Source: Gonocerus acuteangulatus
Taxonomy: Eukaryota; Arthropoda; Insecta; Hemiptera; Coreidae
DNA: 64,000 nt
Direction: 5' to 3'
Assembly (NCBI GenBank): GCA_946811695.1
Contig: OX328126.1
Location: 81,211,214-81,275,213, forward strand
The translations under genes were made by a program, and so were the position numbers. Every line of letters starts with the position of its first letter. Positions within the stretch are counted from its first letter, which is position 1. Under the pieces are notes generated by a model. The model saw nothing but the letters and a program-made list of their open reading frames with translations. It had not been told where the DNA came from and did no database searches. Shown piece by piece: positions 32,387-42,570 of the stretch.

Positions 32387-33266
32387 TAGGGACCGGATTC
32401 TTAGGTTTTCACCTATTTTTTTCCTTTCTGCTAAACATGATAATGATCGGTTTTTTATATGATTCATGTCTTGTAGTATCATTCATGCAAATTTGGAAGA
32501 ACCTAAAAAAACCTATTAAGGATGATATCGCCTAAATAACGATGGAATGACCTAGACAGACCTAATATTTAAAATAGATAATACAATTCAATGAACTCAT
32601 TTCCTCGATCAAACAAATTTTCTTAAAAGCACGTTCCCGGGTCCAGACGTTCAGAGAAATTTTACTAGGAGTGTCGCATCCACCAGAGCCCATTTTAACA
32701 CGCTGGGGAAAAAATAAAAACAGTTGTTGACGCTTTGGATATGAATGAAGCAGCTGCCATTTCTAAGGCTTTGATGTTCCTCCAGACCAACGAGATTCGT
32801 GGTGCACTTGCATTCCCAAGAGCACATTTCTCAGATCTTACAAATCTCATTGGAAAATTGGAATCGTCAACACTGGAGCTAAAAGATGCGATGAAATACT
32901 CCCCTGTGACGTAAACGGGCGCATCTTCATCTTTCTCCGCTTTTAAGACAGTTCTCTAACACAACAGGAAGAATTTCACTGTCGAAAACCTAGGCACTTA
33001 TATGGGAGTTTTCTGTAACAAGGGCTAATACCTATTATAGTTCATATTTTCCCTTTGATATTTTTTGACCCTATTGAAACTATTTTATCAACTAAAAAAA
33101 CCTGAAATGGATTTTTAAATATAACCCTAAAAAGACCTATTTTTTGCACCTATTGAAACATTTTTATCACCTAAAAAATCTAAAATGGATTATTAAATAA
33201 AAACCTATTATGCCTGTTGCAAAAACCTAATTGGATGCTTATTTTATCATAAAAATCCGGTCCCTA
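32387..33266 (+). mobile_element. hAT transposon, deleted
   Basis: TAGGGACCGGATTCTTA at the left and TAAAAATCCGGTCCCTA at the right are inverted. The 8-bp duplication GTAATGAC flanks it (32379-32386, 33267-33274). Repeats of AACCTATT and ACCTAAAAAA lie near both ends, typical of subterminal binding repeats. Interior keeps a transposase fragment. Confidence 0.85.
32717..32914 (+). pseudogene. hAT transposase fragment
   Basis: Encodes KTVVDALDMNEAAAISKALM, FLQTNEIRGALAFPRAHFSD and LTNLIGKLESSTLELKDAMK, then stops at 32912. In hAT transposases of animals the segment with a conserved IxxLESSxLxLxDSx motif lies in the helical insertion and RNase H-like region before the C-terminal dimerisation domain. 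No DDE residues or zinc finger remain. About 65 codons open; flanking frames carry stops. Confidence 0.6.
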
Positions 33267-33469
33267 GTAATGACGTCCACGTAAAATCGATATTATACAT
33301 AGTCCTATTTAAATTATAAGTGGCGGCTAAAGGGGAGGGGGCTAGCCCCCCAAAATGAAGATTCCGTTTTTTTTTCGGTTAAGTTAGAAAAATAACTTGT
33401 TTAGGCAAATGAATAGTAATAAGTCCAAATTAATGTTCCGTGACTAGCTGCTTCTATTCCCATAAGCTC

Positions 33470-33517
33470 AGCCTCGTGCGAAAAAAGTTTCTCTCCTATG
33501 AGGAACCGCACTAAAAC
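33470..33517 (-). mobile_element. HLN-A 5' end relic
   Basis: CATAAGCTCAGCC...CTCCTATGAGGAACCGCACTAAAA is a shortened hairpin end of HLN-A. Confidence 0.45.
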
Positions 33518-33946
33518 AGATTCAAATTCAAGATATTGTAGTAAGCTTCGCTATGAAGAAGAGAAAATTTCACTTGAGTAAAATTCATGAAAATAACAAA
33601 TATTTTAATTTAGAATGTAAAAGTTTTGTTAAATAATTATTTTGTATTTTTTTAAAAGTTAAATAAACATTTGTTCTTGGGTTCTCATTTTTGTCTTCTC
33701 TTTCCAATTTTAAATTTGTGTACTCCCATCTAATTGGTAAATGTTTTTAATTTTTAAAAAGGTATGTAACTTACTTGAAAATTCTAAAGAATTCTGGTAG
33801 GGAAATTGTAGGTTTCATTCTTAAAAAGCAAGTCTGGATTAGTGAAGCTTTTGATTCATAGAATGATCGCAAAATAAATTAGCCTACTATAATGATTTGC
33901 AGGTGCCTGGTTATACAATTTTTATTCTACATCCCTAGGCTCGGCG

Positions 33947-34773
33947 CACAGTGGAGCAGAATCCCAAAAAGCTGGCCAAAACTACAAATCTTTATGAATC
34001 GATCTGAAATTTCTTACTTGGGGTTTTCTTGGGTCGCTGATTACGAATCAGGAGTTAAAATTACAAAATCCAAAATTGCGGATTCAATATGGCCATATCA
34101 GAAGTAAAAAAGCTTTCAATGTGAAGAAAAATTATTAGTTTTTGATAGCATTTGTTGTGTTGTTGAGAGTCGTTTATTAAGAATTGAATGAAATACAAAA
34201 TGGCGGATGTAATATAACAAAAATAAGAAAACAAATATGATGAAATAAAGAAAACCCCTAAATAAAAAAAAAAAATTGTTCATTAAAAACTATTAATTGA
34301 CAATAGAATAATTATTTTAAAACGATATAATACAAATAAAACAAATATAATTTTAATGAAAACGTTTTATTTTTTTTAAGGAGCAGATATAACTTTTATT
34401 TTATTTTTTTTAAAAGCTGCATAAAAACTCGTGCGGAAGCTGACGGCAGCTAAATTTTGTTTTATTTTATAGATAATAGTTTCACCTTTCATATCCAATG
34501 AGTTAGATATTTGAACACTAAATCGGTCAACTCTAAGAAATATTCTAACTGTTCAAACACGAGGTTGTTTTCTCTACTGCGTGCACGCCTGTTGTTGCTC
34601 GAAGGAAGGCTGCTTTTGTATTAATTTTCCAAAGCAGGTATAACGGGTCTGAACCTAATACTAGCGGATTTTGACCCTTGGGATAATACTCTAGCCAACC
34701 CAACAATTCAAATTCTCCAACTAGGAACTTTTTTTCGACTTTTGGCCAGCTTTTTGGGATCTGCTCCACTGTG
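33947..34773. mobile_element. Transib-like non-autonomous transposon
   Basis: Ends are inverted repeats of ~35 bases: CACAGTGGAGCAGAATCCC followed by AAAAAGCTGGCCAAAA at the left, the mirrored sequence (one base shorter) at the right. CGGCG flanks both sides (33942-33946, 34774-34778), a 5-bp GC-rich target duplication. The 48.7 kb MITE shows the unoccupied site (CACGGCGGTAAGCCC). Five-base GC-rich duplications and CAC(A)RTG ends characterise Transib, the source of the RAG recombinase. No transposase frame remains in the 827 bp. Confidence 0.75.
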
Positions 34774-34843
34774 CGGCGGCAAGCCCAGCCTAAATTAGCC
34801 CCCTCCCCAGAAACTTTAGTCTAGAGCCACCCATGTAAATTAT

Positions 34844-35369
34844 ACGTTAAAGATTTTTCTATCGGGTAACTTTCTGGTAAAAGAGTTCCGTCAGCTATTA
34901 TAATATGGATATTTCTAGAGCTTAATATTTCATCATGGATGTGTTAAAAGGAAGTGATATGAATAGGAAGGGGCAATAGGACTTATGCATGGAAGGAAAA
35001 GGAGTTAATGAAGGAAGGATAGAGTGATATTAAATTAGATTTGCATGATATTGGGCCTAACAAAGGCCCTGTGCAATCCCTCGTCTTATTACCTTCCTGT
35101 ATGTAGTCTAAGGACTTCAAGGGGATTTCCTAGAATGAACGGCGTAGGTTGTGAGGAGGTCTTGACTGCTTCCCATTATATTTAATGCTATAAGGGGGTG
35201 GAAAATCACTTTCAGATTTTCTTTGACAATCTGTAGCTGATTTTGTTTTTGTTTGAAGTGATTGACGGTAAATGTAACCTGTTTGACTAAGGCCCAGCGC
35301 ACACGGTGCGACTGTTTTGCGACTTAAGTGTGCAGTTTCGAATAGTATCAATCGCAAAATGAGTGATCA
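34844..35369. other. Unassigned stretch
   Basis: CCCAGCGCACACGGTGCGAC near 35292 resembles a transposon terminus but no partner end was found. Confidence 0.4.
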
Positions 35370-35740
35370 AGAACTAGATCGGGTGGCGATAGGGAGGGGT
35401 ATTGTATGGACGCTCTTCAAGTTTTTTTTTTTAATCAAAATCTCTTCGCTTTACGTCATCCGTTTCCTTTACCCTGAATTTAATAAAGGGCACTCAGTCC
35501 TGTTGTTCCTGCCTCCTATCCTTTGACCTCCCACTTGACCAAGACTCAAAGGATTCTTGGATCTAATGTGATTATGTGTTAAATTAACATAATCGAGATG
35601 AATACAAGTCTTTCAACTATTGAAACCATTCGTCCGACTCGTAAGAACTTCATTGCGAGCGTCCGATCATGTCCCTAGGGTCATTTGGAAAGTTCAAAAT
35701 GCAAACAGTTAATATTCTGTTTTGATATACGGTAAAGTGT
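35370..35740. repeat. Left member of an inverted duplication (partner 37480-37790)
   Basis: GGGCACTCAGTCCTGTTGTT (35489) faces AACAACAGGACTGAGTGCCC (37651); TTTACGTCATCCGTTTCC faces GGAAACGGATGACGTAAA. The outer part contains a decayed HLN-A 3' end (TCCGACTCGTAAGAACTTCA). About 350 bases each, 1.8 kb apart, diverged with small indels. Confidence 0.7.
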
Positions 35741-36239
35741 ATATATGTGCAGCCGATGATCGAACGGATATATTTTTTTTTTGGTTGGCTCTGTTAAATT
35801 CACCCGTTGGAGAAAATCTGGAAGATATAAATAGTATGAAAAAGCCGGAAGTAAAGCGGAACGCATCGTAGTGAAGATTGGTCAGATACAAAAGTTAGGT
35901 CAAGATAAGTAACATTCAATCTAATCGCTACCCGAGAGGTCAGTTGCAAACAAATCACCAAATGAGTAGGAGATTTGAGAGAGTAACCAGAGTTTCGGGA
36001 AAGCGTGGGTGGAGACACAAACCACAAAAGGCTCCTCAGCTCGTCGCTAGGTGCCGCCTGCAGACAATACCTTTCTGGGATCTATATATTCCTCTCTGTG
36101 GGGGTAGGCCGACAGATTTATCTGCTTCTCCCTCGCTCTGTGTCTCTGACGTGGGGCGGTGGACAATAACACTCCATTGATTATATCGCAGCTCCAATTC
36201 AATCAGCTTTCCCTGGAATTGGGCCATTGGGGAACTTGG

Positions 36240-36790
36240 TCAGCCTTTGTCGGTGGGCGAGGGATTCCGGGTTCGTCAGTCAACGGGTTCCAGGTTCGTT
36301 CGAAAATGGGTTCCGGGTTCGGTAGGACAGGCATCCTCATTTCGGTGGGACAGGGGGTCAAGGTTTGGGGTGTGGTGTTTCAGGTTCGGGTAAAGGGGTT
36401 CCGGGTCTGGTGGGATTGGTTTTCCGAATTCATTTGGAGAGGGATACCAGATTCGGTGGCAGAGTGGTTCTGGGTTCGGTAAGAGAGGGTTCCTGGTTCG
36501 GCGGGAAAGGGTTCCGGGTTTGGTGGCAGAGTTCAGCAGGACTCAGTGAAAGAGGTGTCCTATTCTTCTCGATGAAAGAGGTCTTTGGCGCTAGGTAGGA
36601 GAGTTTGTTTCTACTCGCTGGAAGAGGTTTCCAGACTCGTTCGTACAGGTCTGCCATGCCCAGTGGAAGAGTTCTTCTGAGCTTGGTGAAAAAGATCTAT
36701 CCGGGTCGATGGGAGTTACTTCGGGGCTCGTTGGAGAGGTCTATCACACTCAGAGGGGAGGTCTTCTGGGCTCCACCAAATTTGACAAGG
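36240..36790. repeat. Degenerate G-rich minisatellite (~30-bp unit)
   Basis: GGGTTCCGGGTTCGGTNGGA-like units recur about every 22-32 bases, decaying rightward into GGAAGAGGTNTNC units. Short open frames across it are by-products of composition. Confidence 0.6.
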
Positions 36791-36827
36791 ACACACATAT
36801 GAAAGTTTAATTCAATTGAAAATGTAA

Positions 36828-36831
<4 letters not shown>

Positions 36832-36869
<38 letters not shown>
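36832..36869. repeat. A-tract, possible retroposon tail
   Basis: About 37 A after AATGTAAAAAAGT. No AATAAA immediately before it. Confidence 0.7.
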
Positions 36870-36870
<1 letters not shown>

Positions 36871-37060
36871 AAATGATTGTCTTTCCAATAAAAAAAAAAT
36901 CGATGCTTGTAATTTCAGAAATTATCACATGTAAGCTGCTTAATATTAGCTAAAATGGAGCAGTTTCAGCAAGTTGGGTCTTCGAGCGTGATTCCGCCTT
37001 CGACGGCAAAAAAACCCTCTTATAACGCCAATCCGGGGGATTAAATTAAAAAAATATATA

Positions 37061-37240
37061 CATGTGTAGGCAGAAGGTCATTGAATAAAATTCGAAATTA
37101 ACACAATAGTCAATTTATTAAAATAGCCCTACACGTTCCGCATCACCTGACGCCTCTTTAGAAGCCTAAAAACTAAATACAGCCTAATACAAGGTAGGCG
37201 AACCTTCCCCTACAATGGCTACGTCTCTACTGAAGACCAA
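37061..37240 (-). mobile_element. Decayed relative of the 31.6 kb inverted-end element
   Basis: GGCAGAAGGTCATTGAATAA end motif, and on the minus strand CTAAAGAGGCGTCAGG...GGAACGTGTAGGG, an eroded version of the hammerhead-like core. AGGTAGGCGAACCTTCC near 37193 is a second end-like motif. Confidence 0.4.
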
Positions 37241-37479
37241 CTACGTGGCAGCAATCAGCTGTGTTTGTAGTCAGCTGCCCACACATGAAACATTTCTGAG
37301 ATTTGGGTCACTATTTATTTTAATAATAAATGTAGCACACTATTTATTTTAATAGATCACACAATTAACGGCTGTTCAAATTGGAAATCGATTGCTGTCA
37401 GTTTTTTGAGTATTGTGGCGCTTAAAATCTCGCATTTCCTCGAGATGTTCCAGTAGTCGTTTAAATTATCTGTTCACGA

Positions 37480-37790
37480 AATATCAAAACAGAATATTAA
37501 CTCATTCTATTTCTATCTTTCCAAATGACCTACGGACATGATCGACGAATGGTTTCAATAGTTGAAAGGCCTTTAATCAAGTCGATTCTGTAATACTTAT
37601 TCTTCTGATTCTTAGTCAAGTGAGAGATGAAAGGATAGGAGGCAGGAACAACAACAGGACTGAGTGCCCTTTTTCAGATTCAGGGTAAAGGAAACGGATG
37701 ACGTAAAGCCAAGAGATTTTGATTAAAGAAGCCCTTGGCGTTGAAGAGCGTCCATACAATACGCCTCTTTATCATCGCTCTTCCTAGTGG
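37480..37790. repeat. Right member of the inverted duplication
   Basis: Mirrors 35370-35740; see that entry. Confidence 0.7.
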
Positions 37791-37869
37791 CGCCCCTTCA
37801 CCAAACTCACTGGTTTATAGAAATCAACTAGTTCCCATATCTCTTGAAACATTATAGCGTGATTCCTTC

Positions 37870-37985
37870 CTCCCTGCACAGAGAAAGATGAAAACCTGGA
37901 CATGAACCTCATGACGCAAAGCCCGCATAGCCTACTAGAAATTTATACGTTTAACTCGATCACGAAGATAACAGTGTTTCTAATT

Positions 37986-38025
<40 letters not shown>
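37870..38025 (+). mobile_element. HLN-A 5' fragment
   Basis: TTCCTCCCTGCACAGAG (decayed hairpin), CTCATGACGCAAAGCC, CCTACTAGAAATTTATACGT, ending in (TA)n at 37989-38025. Confidence 0.55.
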
Positions 38026-38026
<1 letters not shown>

Positions 38027-38029
<3 letters not shown>

Positions 38030-38124
38030 TTTTTCTTACATCTTTTTATGACAGGGGGTCCATAAAGTAGTACCTCCCTACTACTATATGGACCCTCTGC
38101 CATAAAAAGATAGACGAAAAAGTG
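38027..38124. repeat. Foldback hairpin
   Basis: CACTTTTTCTTACATCTTTT, TATGACAGGGGGTCCATA pair with TATGGACCCTCTGCCATA and the matching right arm ending AAAAAGTG; central GTAGTACCTCCCTACTAC is itself self-complementary. GCAGAGGGTC resembles the ends at 16031 and 31551. Confidence 0.7.
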
Positions 38125-38145
38125 AAAAAATATATCGTCCATACA

Positions 38146-38405
38146 AATGCAAAGTATCGAATGTGAAAATCACCACTTTCCAGAGAGAAAGAACTTGTAT
38201 TCATTTCTTTGCTTTTGGACCGTCACATAGTCAGCAGATTCGTCCTTTCAATAGTGGTTACTTTCCCCTTTCCCTGAGTGGACTTTAATTCGAGAGTTTG
38301 CCGTACATAACTCCAACAGCAATCAGTAAAGATTGAAAATGAAAATGCGTTTTTTCACATTCGATACTTTGCATTTCATCCCCGATATTTCGGGTCATCA
38401 TTGCG
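38146..38405 (-). mobile_element. Short inverted pair with eroded hammerhead-like core
   Basis: AAATGCAAAGTATCGAATGT (38146) faces ACATTCGATACTTTGCATTT (38357). On the minus strand ATGATGACCCGAAATATCGG then GGATGAAATGC has a strong stem II (CCCGA/TCGGG) and GAAA, but CUGANGA is changed at its first base. Confidence 0.4.
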
Positions 38406-38406
38406 A

Positions 38407-38407
<1 letters not shown>

Positions 38408-38438
<31 letters not shown>

Positions 38439-38442
38439 ATGC

Positions 38443-38482
<40 letters not shown>

Positions 38483-38486
38483 GTGT
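38408..38486. repeat. Compound (TA)n-(TG)n microsatellite
   Basis: TA units followed by an imperfect TG tract. Confidence 0.9.
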
Positions 38487-38789
38487 AAATAGGTCTGTTT
38501 CGGACCTACAGGCTTAAAAATGATGCAGAAGCCAAACAGGCGATATTCACGCGAATAAATTGTAGTATTTACGGTTTGGCATAATTAAGCATCCAGGTGC
38601 ATTTTTTATTGGTTTTCTGCGCTATTCAAGAGCAAAATAAAACAAAGACATTTCGTTTCGGTTACTCCTAACTGACGGTTTCATATTTACATTTTTCAAG
38701 ACGTTTTACATTATGCGCTTCAGTAAGCTAAGATGTATAGATCTTGATTACTTTTGACGCTGATAATTATTACAAAAAAAAAAAAAAAA

Positions 38790-38990
38790 AATACTAACAG
38801 ACATTAGCAGTTTGAGAATTTCGTTTATGCCCTTAAATATCTCGAAATAGGTTAGGGAATCCTGTTAAATGGATTAGAAATATTCAAAGGCTTACTAAGC
38901 ACCCTAGAATTTTTTTTCTCCATGAGATGATATAAATCGAGGAAGTCTGTGTGCGAAAGTATTGATCTCGAACTTTCGAATCTTTTAATA
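38790..38990 (+). mobile_element. HLN-A interior remnant, strongly diverged
   Basis: AAATATCTCGAAATAGGTTAGG and AAGGCTTACTAAGCACCCT follow the order of the 3361-3530 module in HLN-A copy 2. Confidence 0.4.
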
Positions 38991-39899
38991 TCTCTTTTAC
39001 AAGGCATTTTTTTATAATTAGTAATTTTTTTAATTGCTTTTAGCAGCAGAAGGAGTTTGTCAATGTTTTTCCTCTAAACTTCAGTATTTTCCCTCGATTT
39101 TCTTCCTAACCTTCTTTTTTTTATTTGCAATTATCATATATAGGAGTTTTGTAGGTATTTCATATGTATAGTGATATTAAACAAGATATAACTCACCAGA
39201 ATCCATTAAAGTTAGAAGGGCACCAGCTAGATACTGGCTTGATTGCTATTACTCCAGAGCTATTCCCTCGAGAGGTTTCTTTTGAATCTCACCGCCTGCA
39301 CATTAATATTTATCTCTCTCTAGAAAAACTTACAAATTTCTCATTTTCTAATTACTCGTTCCTCCTACTTGCATCTTCTAACCCGAGGATATGAATCTCA
39401 TTTAATCTAGTCTTGTTTATGTATGTCTCGATACATCCAGAACTTAACCCTATTTAAAATTCAAGGAGAGACTACAATTCTAGAAGGCCAAAAGGAAAAA
39501 TTAAAATTGAGAAACATATCACAACTTTTTATTAGGAAAGGAAGAATTATGAATTACGATTACATTGTATTGTTGGATCATGAAATATAATTACATCAAG
39601 AATAAATAATAATTGATAAAAATTCAATTAAAACGTGAATTATAATTACATTGTAATCCTGTAATATAACTGAAGCACTAATTATGTAAATCAAATATAA
39701 ATGTAATTATCACTAATTATGATAGCCAATAATTAATATATCAATTTTATCAAGAATTGTAAGTGTAATTATCAGTGTCACTGATTTACTGATTGTTATC
39801 AGTAAATCAAAAGAACCTGCAGAAATTAAAATGTTTACTTGCTTAACATTTTAACACTATTCGTCAAAACAATGTATTCGTGACGCCTTCATTTTAAAT
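38991..39899. other. Unassigned AT-rich stretch
   Basis: No gene or repeat end recognised; very AT-rich after 39500. Confidence 0.5.
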
Positions 39900-40660
39900 C
39901 AAAATATTTGTAATATTGGTATTTCGAATAACTACATAATTCAAATACTCGAGTTATATTTAATTCAGCTAATCCAAATTGAATTATTTTTTCAATTACT
40001 GTAATTGATATTTTCAGCCTTATCCATTACTATAAAATAAAATGTAATTCATAATTCAAATACCACTTGAATTTCATTTAATTCAAATTTACTCAACACT
40101 TATTTCAAATAACTACGTAACTCAAATACTCGAGTTATATTTAATTGAAATACAGTTAATGCGAAATTGAATTATTTTTTCAGTTACTGTAATTGATATT
40201 TTCAGCCTTATCCATTACTATAAAATAAAATGTAATTCATAATTCAAATACCACTTGAATTTCATTTAATTCAAATTTACTCAACACTTATTTCAAATAA
40301 CTACGTAACTCAAATACTTGAGTTATATTTAATTGAAATACAGTTAATGCGAAATTGAATTATTTTTTCAGTTACTGTAATTGATATTTTCAGCCTTATC
40401 CATTACTATAAAATAAAATGTAATTCATAATTCAAATACCACTTGAATTTCATTTAATTCAAATTTACTCAACACTTATTTCAAATAACTACGTAACTCA
40501 AATACTTGAGTTATATTTAATTGAAATACAGTTAATGTGAAATTGAATTATTTTTTCAGTTACTGTAATTGATATTTTCAGCCTTTTCAATTACAATAAA
40601 AAAAATTAATTCATAATTCAAATATCATTTGAATTACATTTTAATTCAAACTTACACAAG
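39900..40660. repeat. ~188-bp AT-rich tandem array, nearly four units
   Basis: AACTACGTAACTCAAATACT occurs at 40111, 40299 and 40487 (period 188), with a diverged first unit at 39930. CTCGAGTTATATTTAAT and AATTGATATTTTCAGCC recur in each. Middle units are nearly identical; the outer ones are diverged. Confidence 0.9.
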
Positions 40661-41161
40661 ACTGTAACACCCCCCTAGTTGAACCCATATATGGTTCCAA
40701 TAGGCAGCCATATATGAGTACAACATAGTCCCTCTTTTCTGAAACAATATAAATAAAATAAATAAATAAATAAAAAGTGAAGTTCAACCTCAAAATGTTA
40801 ATGAAACTCTGACATACTAACCAAACAATATATTCATTTAAATATATTCTTTCTGTTCAATAATTTACATTAAAAGTAAATCAGAAATCAGATCTATATG
40901 GAACTCATGAACTATTGTTCTAGTCAGCACATTACTTTTGAATGCGTGAAAACAAAATTCTGTTTTGTTCCTATTATATTTTAGAAACAGTTCCATAGTA
41001 TTTCCTTCAAAATGGTTCAAAATTTGGAGGATTCAGCTATGTGGCCATTTCTGAAGAACTATATCTTTATTTATAATGATATAATGAAGATATATAATAC
41101 AATTTTCACTTTCTCCCTGGTTTCTTGGAAGACTTACCTTAGTGTGCTTATTGTCCACGAA
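40661..41161. other. Unassigned stretch
   Basis: GTTGAACCCATATATGG and CAGCCATATATGAGTACAAC around 40680-40720 form a loose palindrome; nothing else. Confidence 0.4.
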
Positions 41162-41199
41162 ACGAAGCACTTAATAAATAAATAAATATCTTTATAATA

Positions 41200-41505
41200 T
41201 TATAAATAAATAGTTCTCTATCTTCCCATCGCCCTGATGAAGGCTTGGAGTTCAAACCGAAACGTCGGCACAATAAAACCATTTTTATGATAAAATGTAG
41301 TTTCATTAAGTAGCAGTGACCGAACCCCGACAATCCCTACCTTGCATCATCTACGGTCAACCATCTCCTCTCAATCCCTACCTTGCATCATCTACGGTCA
41401 ACCATCTCCTCTCCATAAATATCTCTACCTTGCATCATCTACGGTCAACCATCTCCTCTCAATCCCTACCTTGCATCACCTACGGTCAACCATCTCCTCT
41501 CAATA
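41200..41505 (+). mobile_element. Penelope-like 3' end with amplified terminal repeat
   Basis: Contains the hammerhead-like motif, AATAAAACCATTTTTATGAT, CATTAAGTAGCAGTGACCGA and ACCCCGACAATCCCTACC. These match the minus-strand end of the 24.8 kb Penelope element. The final segment (CCCTACCTTGCATCATCTAC, GGTCAACCATCTCCTCT) is repeated about four times to 41505, once with an ATAAATATCT insertion. Confidence 0.75.
41231..41269 (+). ncRNA. Hammerhead ribozyme-like motif, second Penelope copy
   Basis: GCC-CTGATGA-AGGCTTGGAGTTCAAACC-GAAAC-GTC-GGC. Stem II differs from the 24.9 kb copy (GG-TTG with CAA-CC instead of GCTTGA with TCAAGC) yet still pairs. Core and stem I are unchanged. Confidence 0.65.
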
Positions 41506-41637
41506 AATATCTTTATTTTATTTATATACATTTATATCTATAGATTTCTATATAAATATTTATATATTTAATGTTGTATCACGCTTATTTCTTGTGCTTG
41601 GATAGAATCGATAACGACTTAAAAATAAATAATGATT

Positions 41638-42059
41638 CTTTATTAATATTTTAATAACCATACTACTGTAAATTCTGTATTTAGCCTGAAGAGAAATGTT
41701 GAGAGTTGAATATGCATGTAGAAGGACGCCATAATTATAACTCCTAGTGTTGTTATGAATACTAATGGATGTGTATCCATCCTTTGCTTTAGGACCACAG
41801 CCTCGGGATTTTTCCGCGGGTTTAATCTAATGATCCAAGTTTAGAGCCGTCAAACGTCGGGATCCATTACACCATTAGGAGGTAAAGTTCCAACCGAAGG
41901 GCTTTCTCGACTAAAAGGTTCCGCATTTGAAGATGTATGGAACGGAGGAGTGGGAAGTGATGGGAATAATGTTTGGAGTTGGTGGGGAACAATAATATCA
42001 GCTTTCATTAGCAACTTTTTCTGACGTTCCACCGATCTCTTCCCGATTCCGGGTAGCAT
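41638..42059 (-). CDS. Candidate host-gene terminal exon (hypothetical)
   Basis: An open stretch on the minus strand from 42059 to 41850 (69 codons) has unbiased, protein-like composition: MLPGIGKRSVERQKKLLMKA at the start, a proline/serine-rich tail and stop TGA. AATAAA on the same strand (41643-41638) lies about 210 bases past the stop, a plausible 3' UTR. A TAG stop precedes the first methionine four codons upstream, and the adjoining sequence is a dispersed repeat (from 42071), so a splice acceptor there is doubtful. No domain recognised. It may be a retrocopy fragment or chance. Confidence 0.25.
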
Positions 42060-42070
42060 CTTTATAAGGC

Positions 42071-42570
42071 ACTAGCTGACGACCCGTGCTTCGTCACGGC
42101 AGATAAGTAGTTATTTTACTGCGTTAAAAAATGTATCATCAAAATTAACGCTACTACATAATTTTGTGCAGTTTATAATTGCACGGTTCCCGTCATACTA
42201 TAAGTTATTCATCAATTGATAAGTAATCAAAGTATAACGTTGCTAGACACTGGGGCTCTCCGGACCAGTGCCAAGAAACAGATAACCCGTTATCTATTGG
42301 TTAACATTATCAGGAGTTTAACCATCATGGTTAAAATTCGTTGTCAGTAACAAATGGACGTTAAAATATAAAAAAAATATGTTTCCAAGATGTCTTATGG
42401 AAACGGCCATTATATTTGCGATGGGTGATGAGGCTGTGCAAGGGTTCGGGATATTATTACCTCGAATGGACCATTACCAGGTATAGCGTAAACTCTATCA
42501 GGGGCAAAATCACAGTTTATTTCTAGTGATTCAAGGTCTGCCTGCCATCATAGTTGAAATGAAGCGCAAA
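42071..42570 (+). repeat. Dispersed repeat R8 fragment (ACTAGCTG...CCCG type)
   Basis: Begins ACTAGCTGACGACCCGTGCT then TCGTCACGGC. Starts of this kind recur at 52707 and 59461. The rest is diverged and shows no coding motif. Type uncertain; possibly linked to a non-LTR retrotransposon. Confidence 0.4.

Larger units (their letters stand above)
33318..34835. mobile_element. hAT non-autonomous element hosting a Transib-like insertion
   Basis: Left AAGTGGCGGCTAAAGGGGAG and right GAGCCACCCATG ends match the intact MITE at 48459-48803. The 8-bp duplication TAAATTAT is at 33310-33317 and 34836-34843. GAAAAATAACTTGTTTAGGC and CCTGGTTATACAATTTTTAT also match that MITE. It is longer because of the 827-bp Transib-like insertion and other inserted sequence, including an HLN-A end near 33500. 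Confidence 0.8.

Noticed and set aside
35285..35345. Terminus of a DNA transposon (CCCAGCGCACACGGTGCGAC)
   Set aside because: No matching inverted end or target duplication was found within the window.
36159..36657. Overlapping open frames of 75-107 codons on both strands
   Set aside because: Composition effect of a degenerate G-rich minisatellite.
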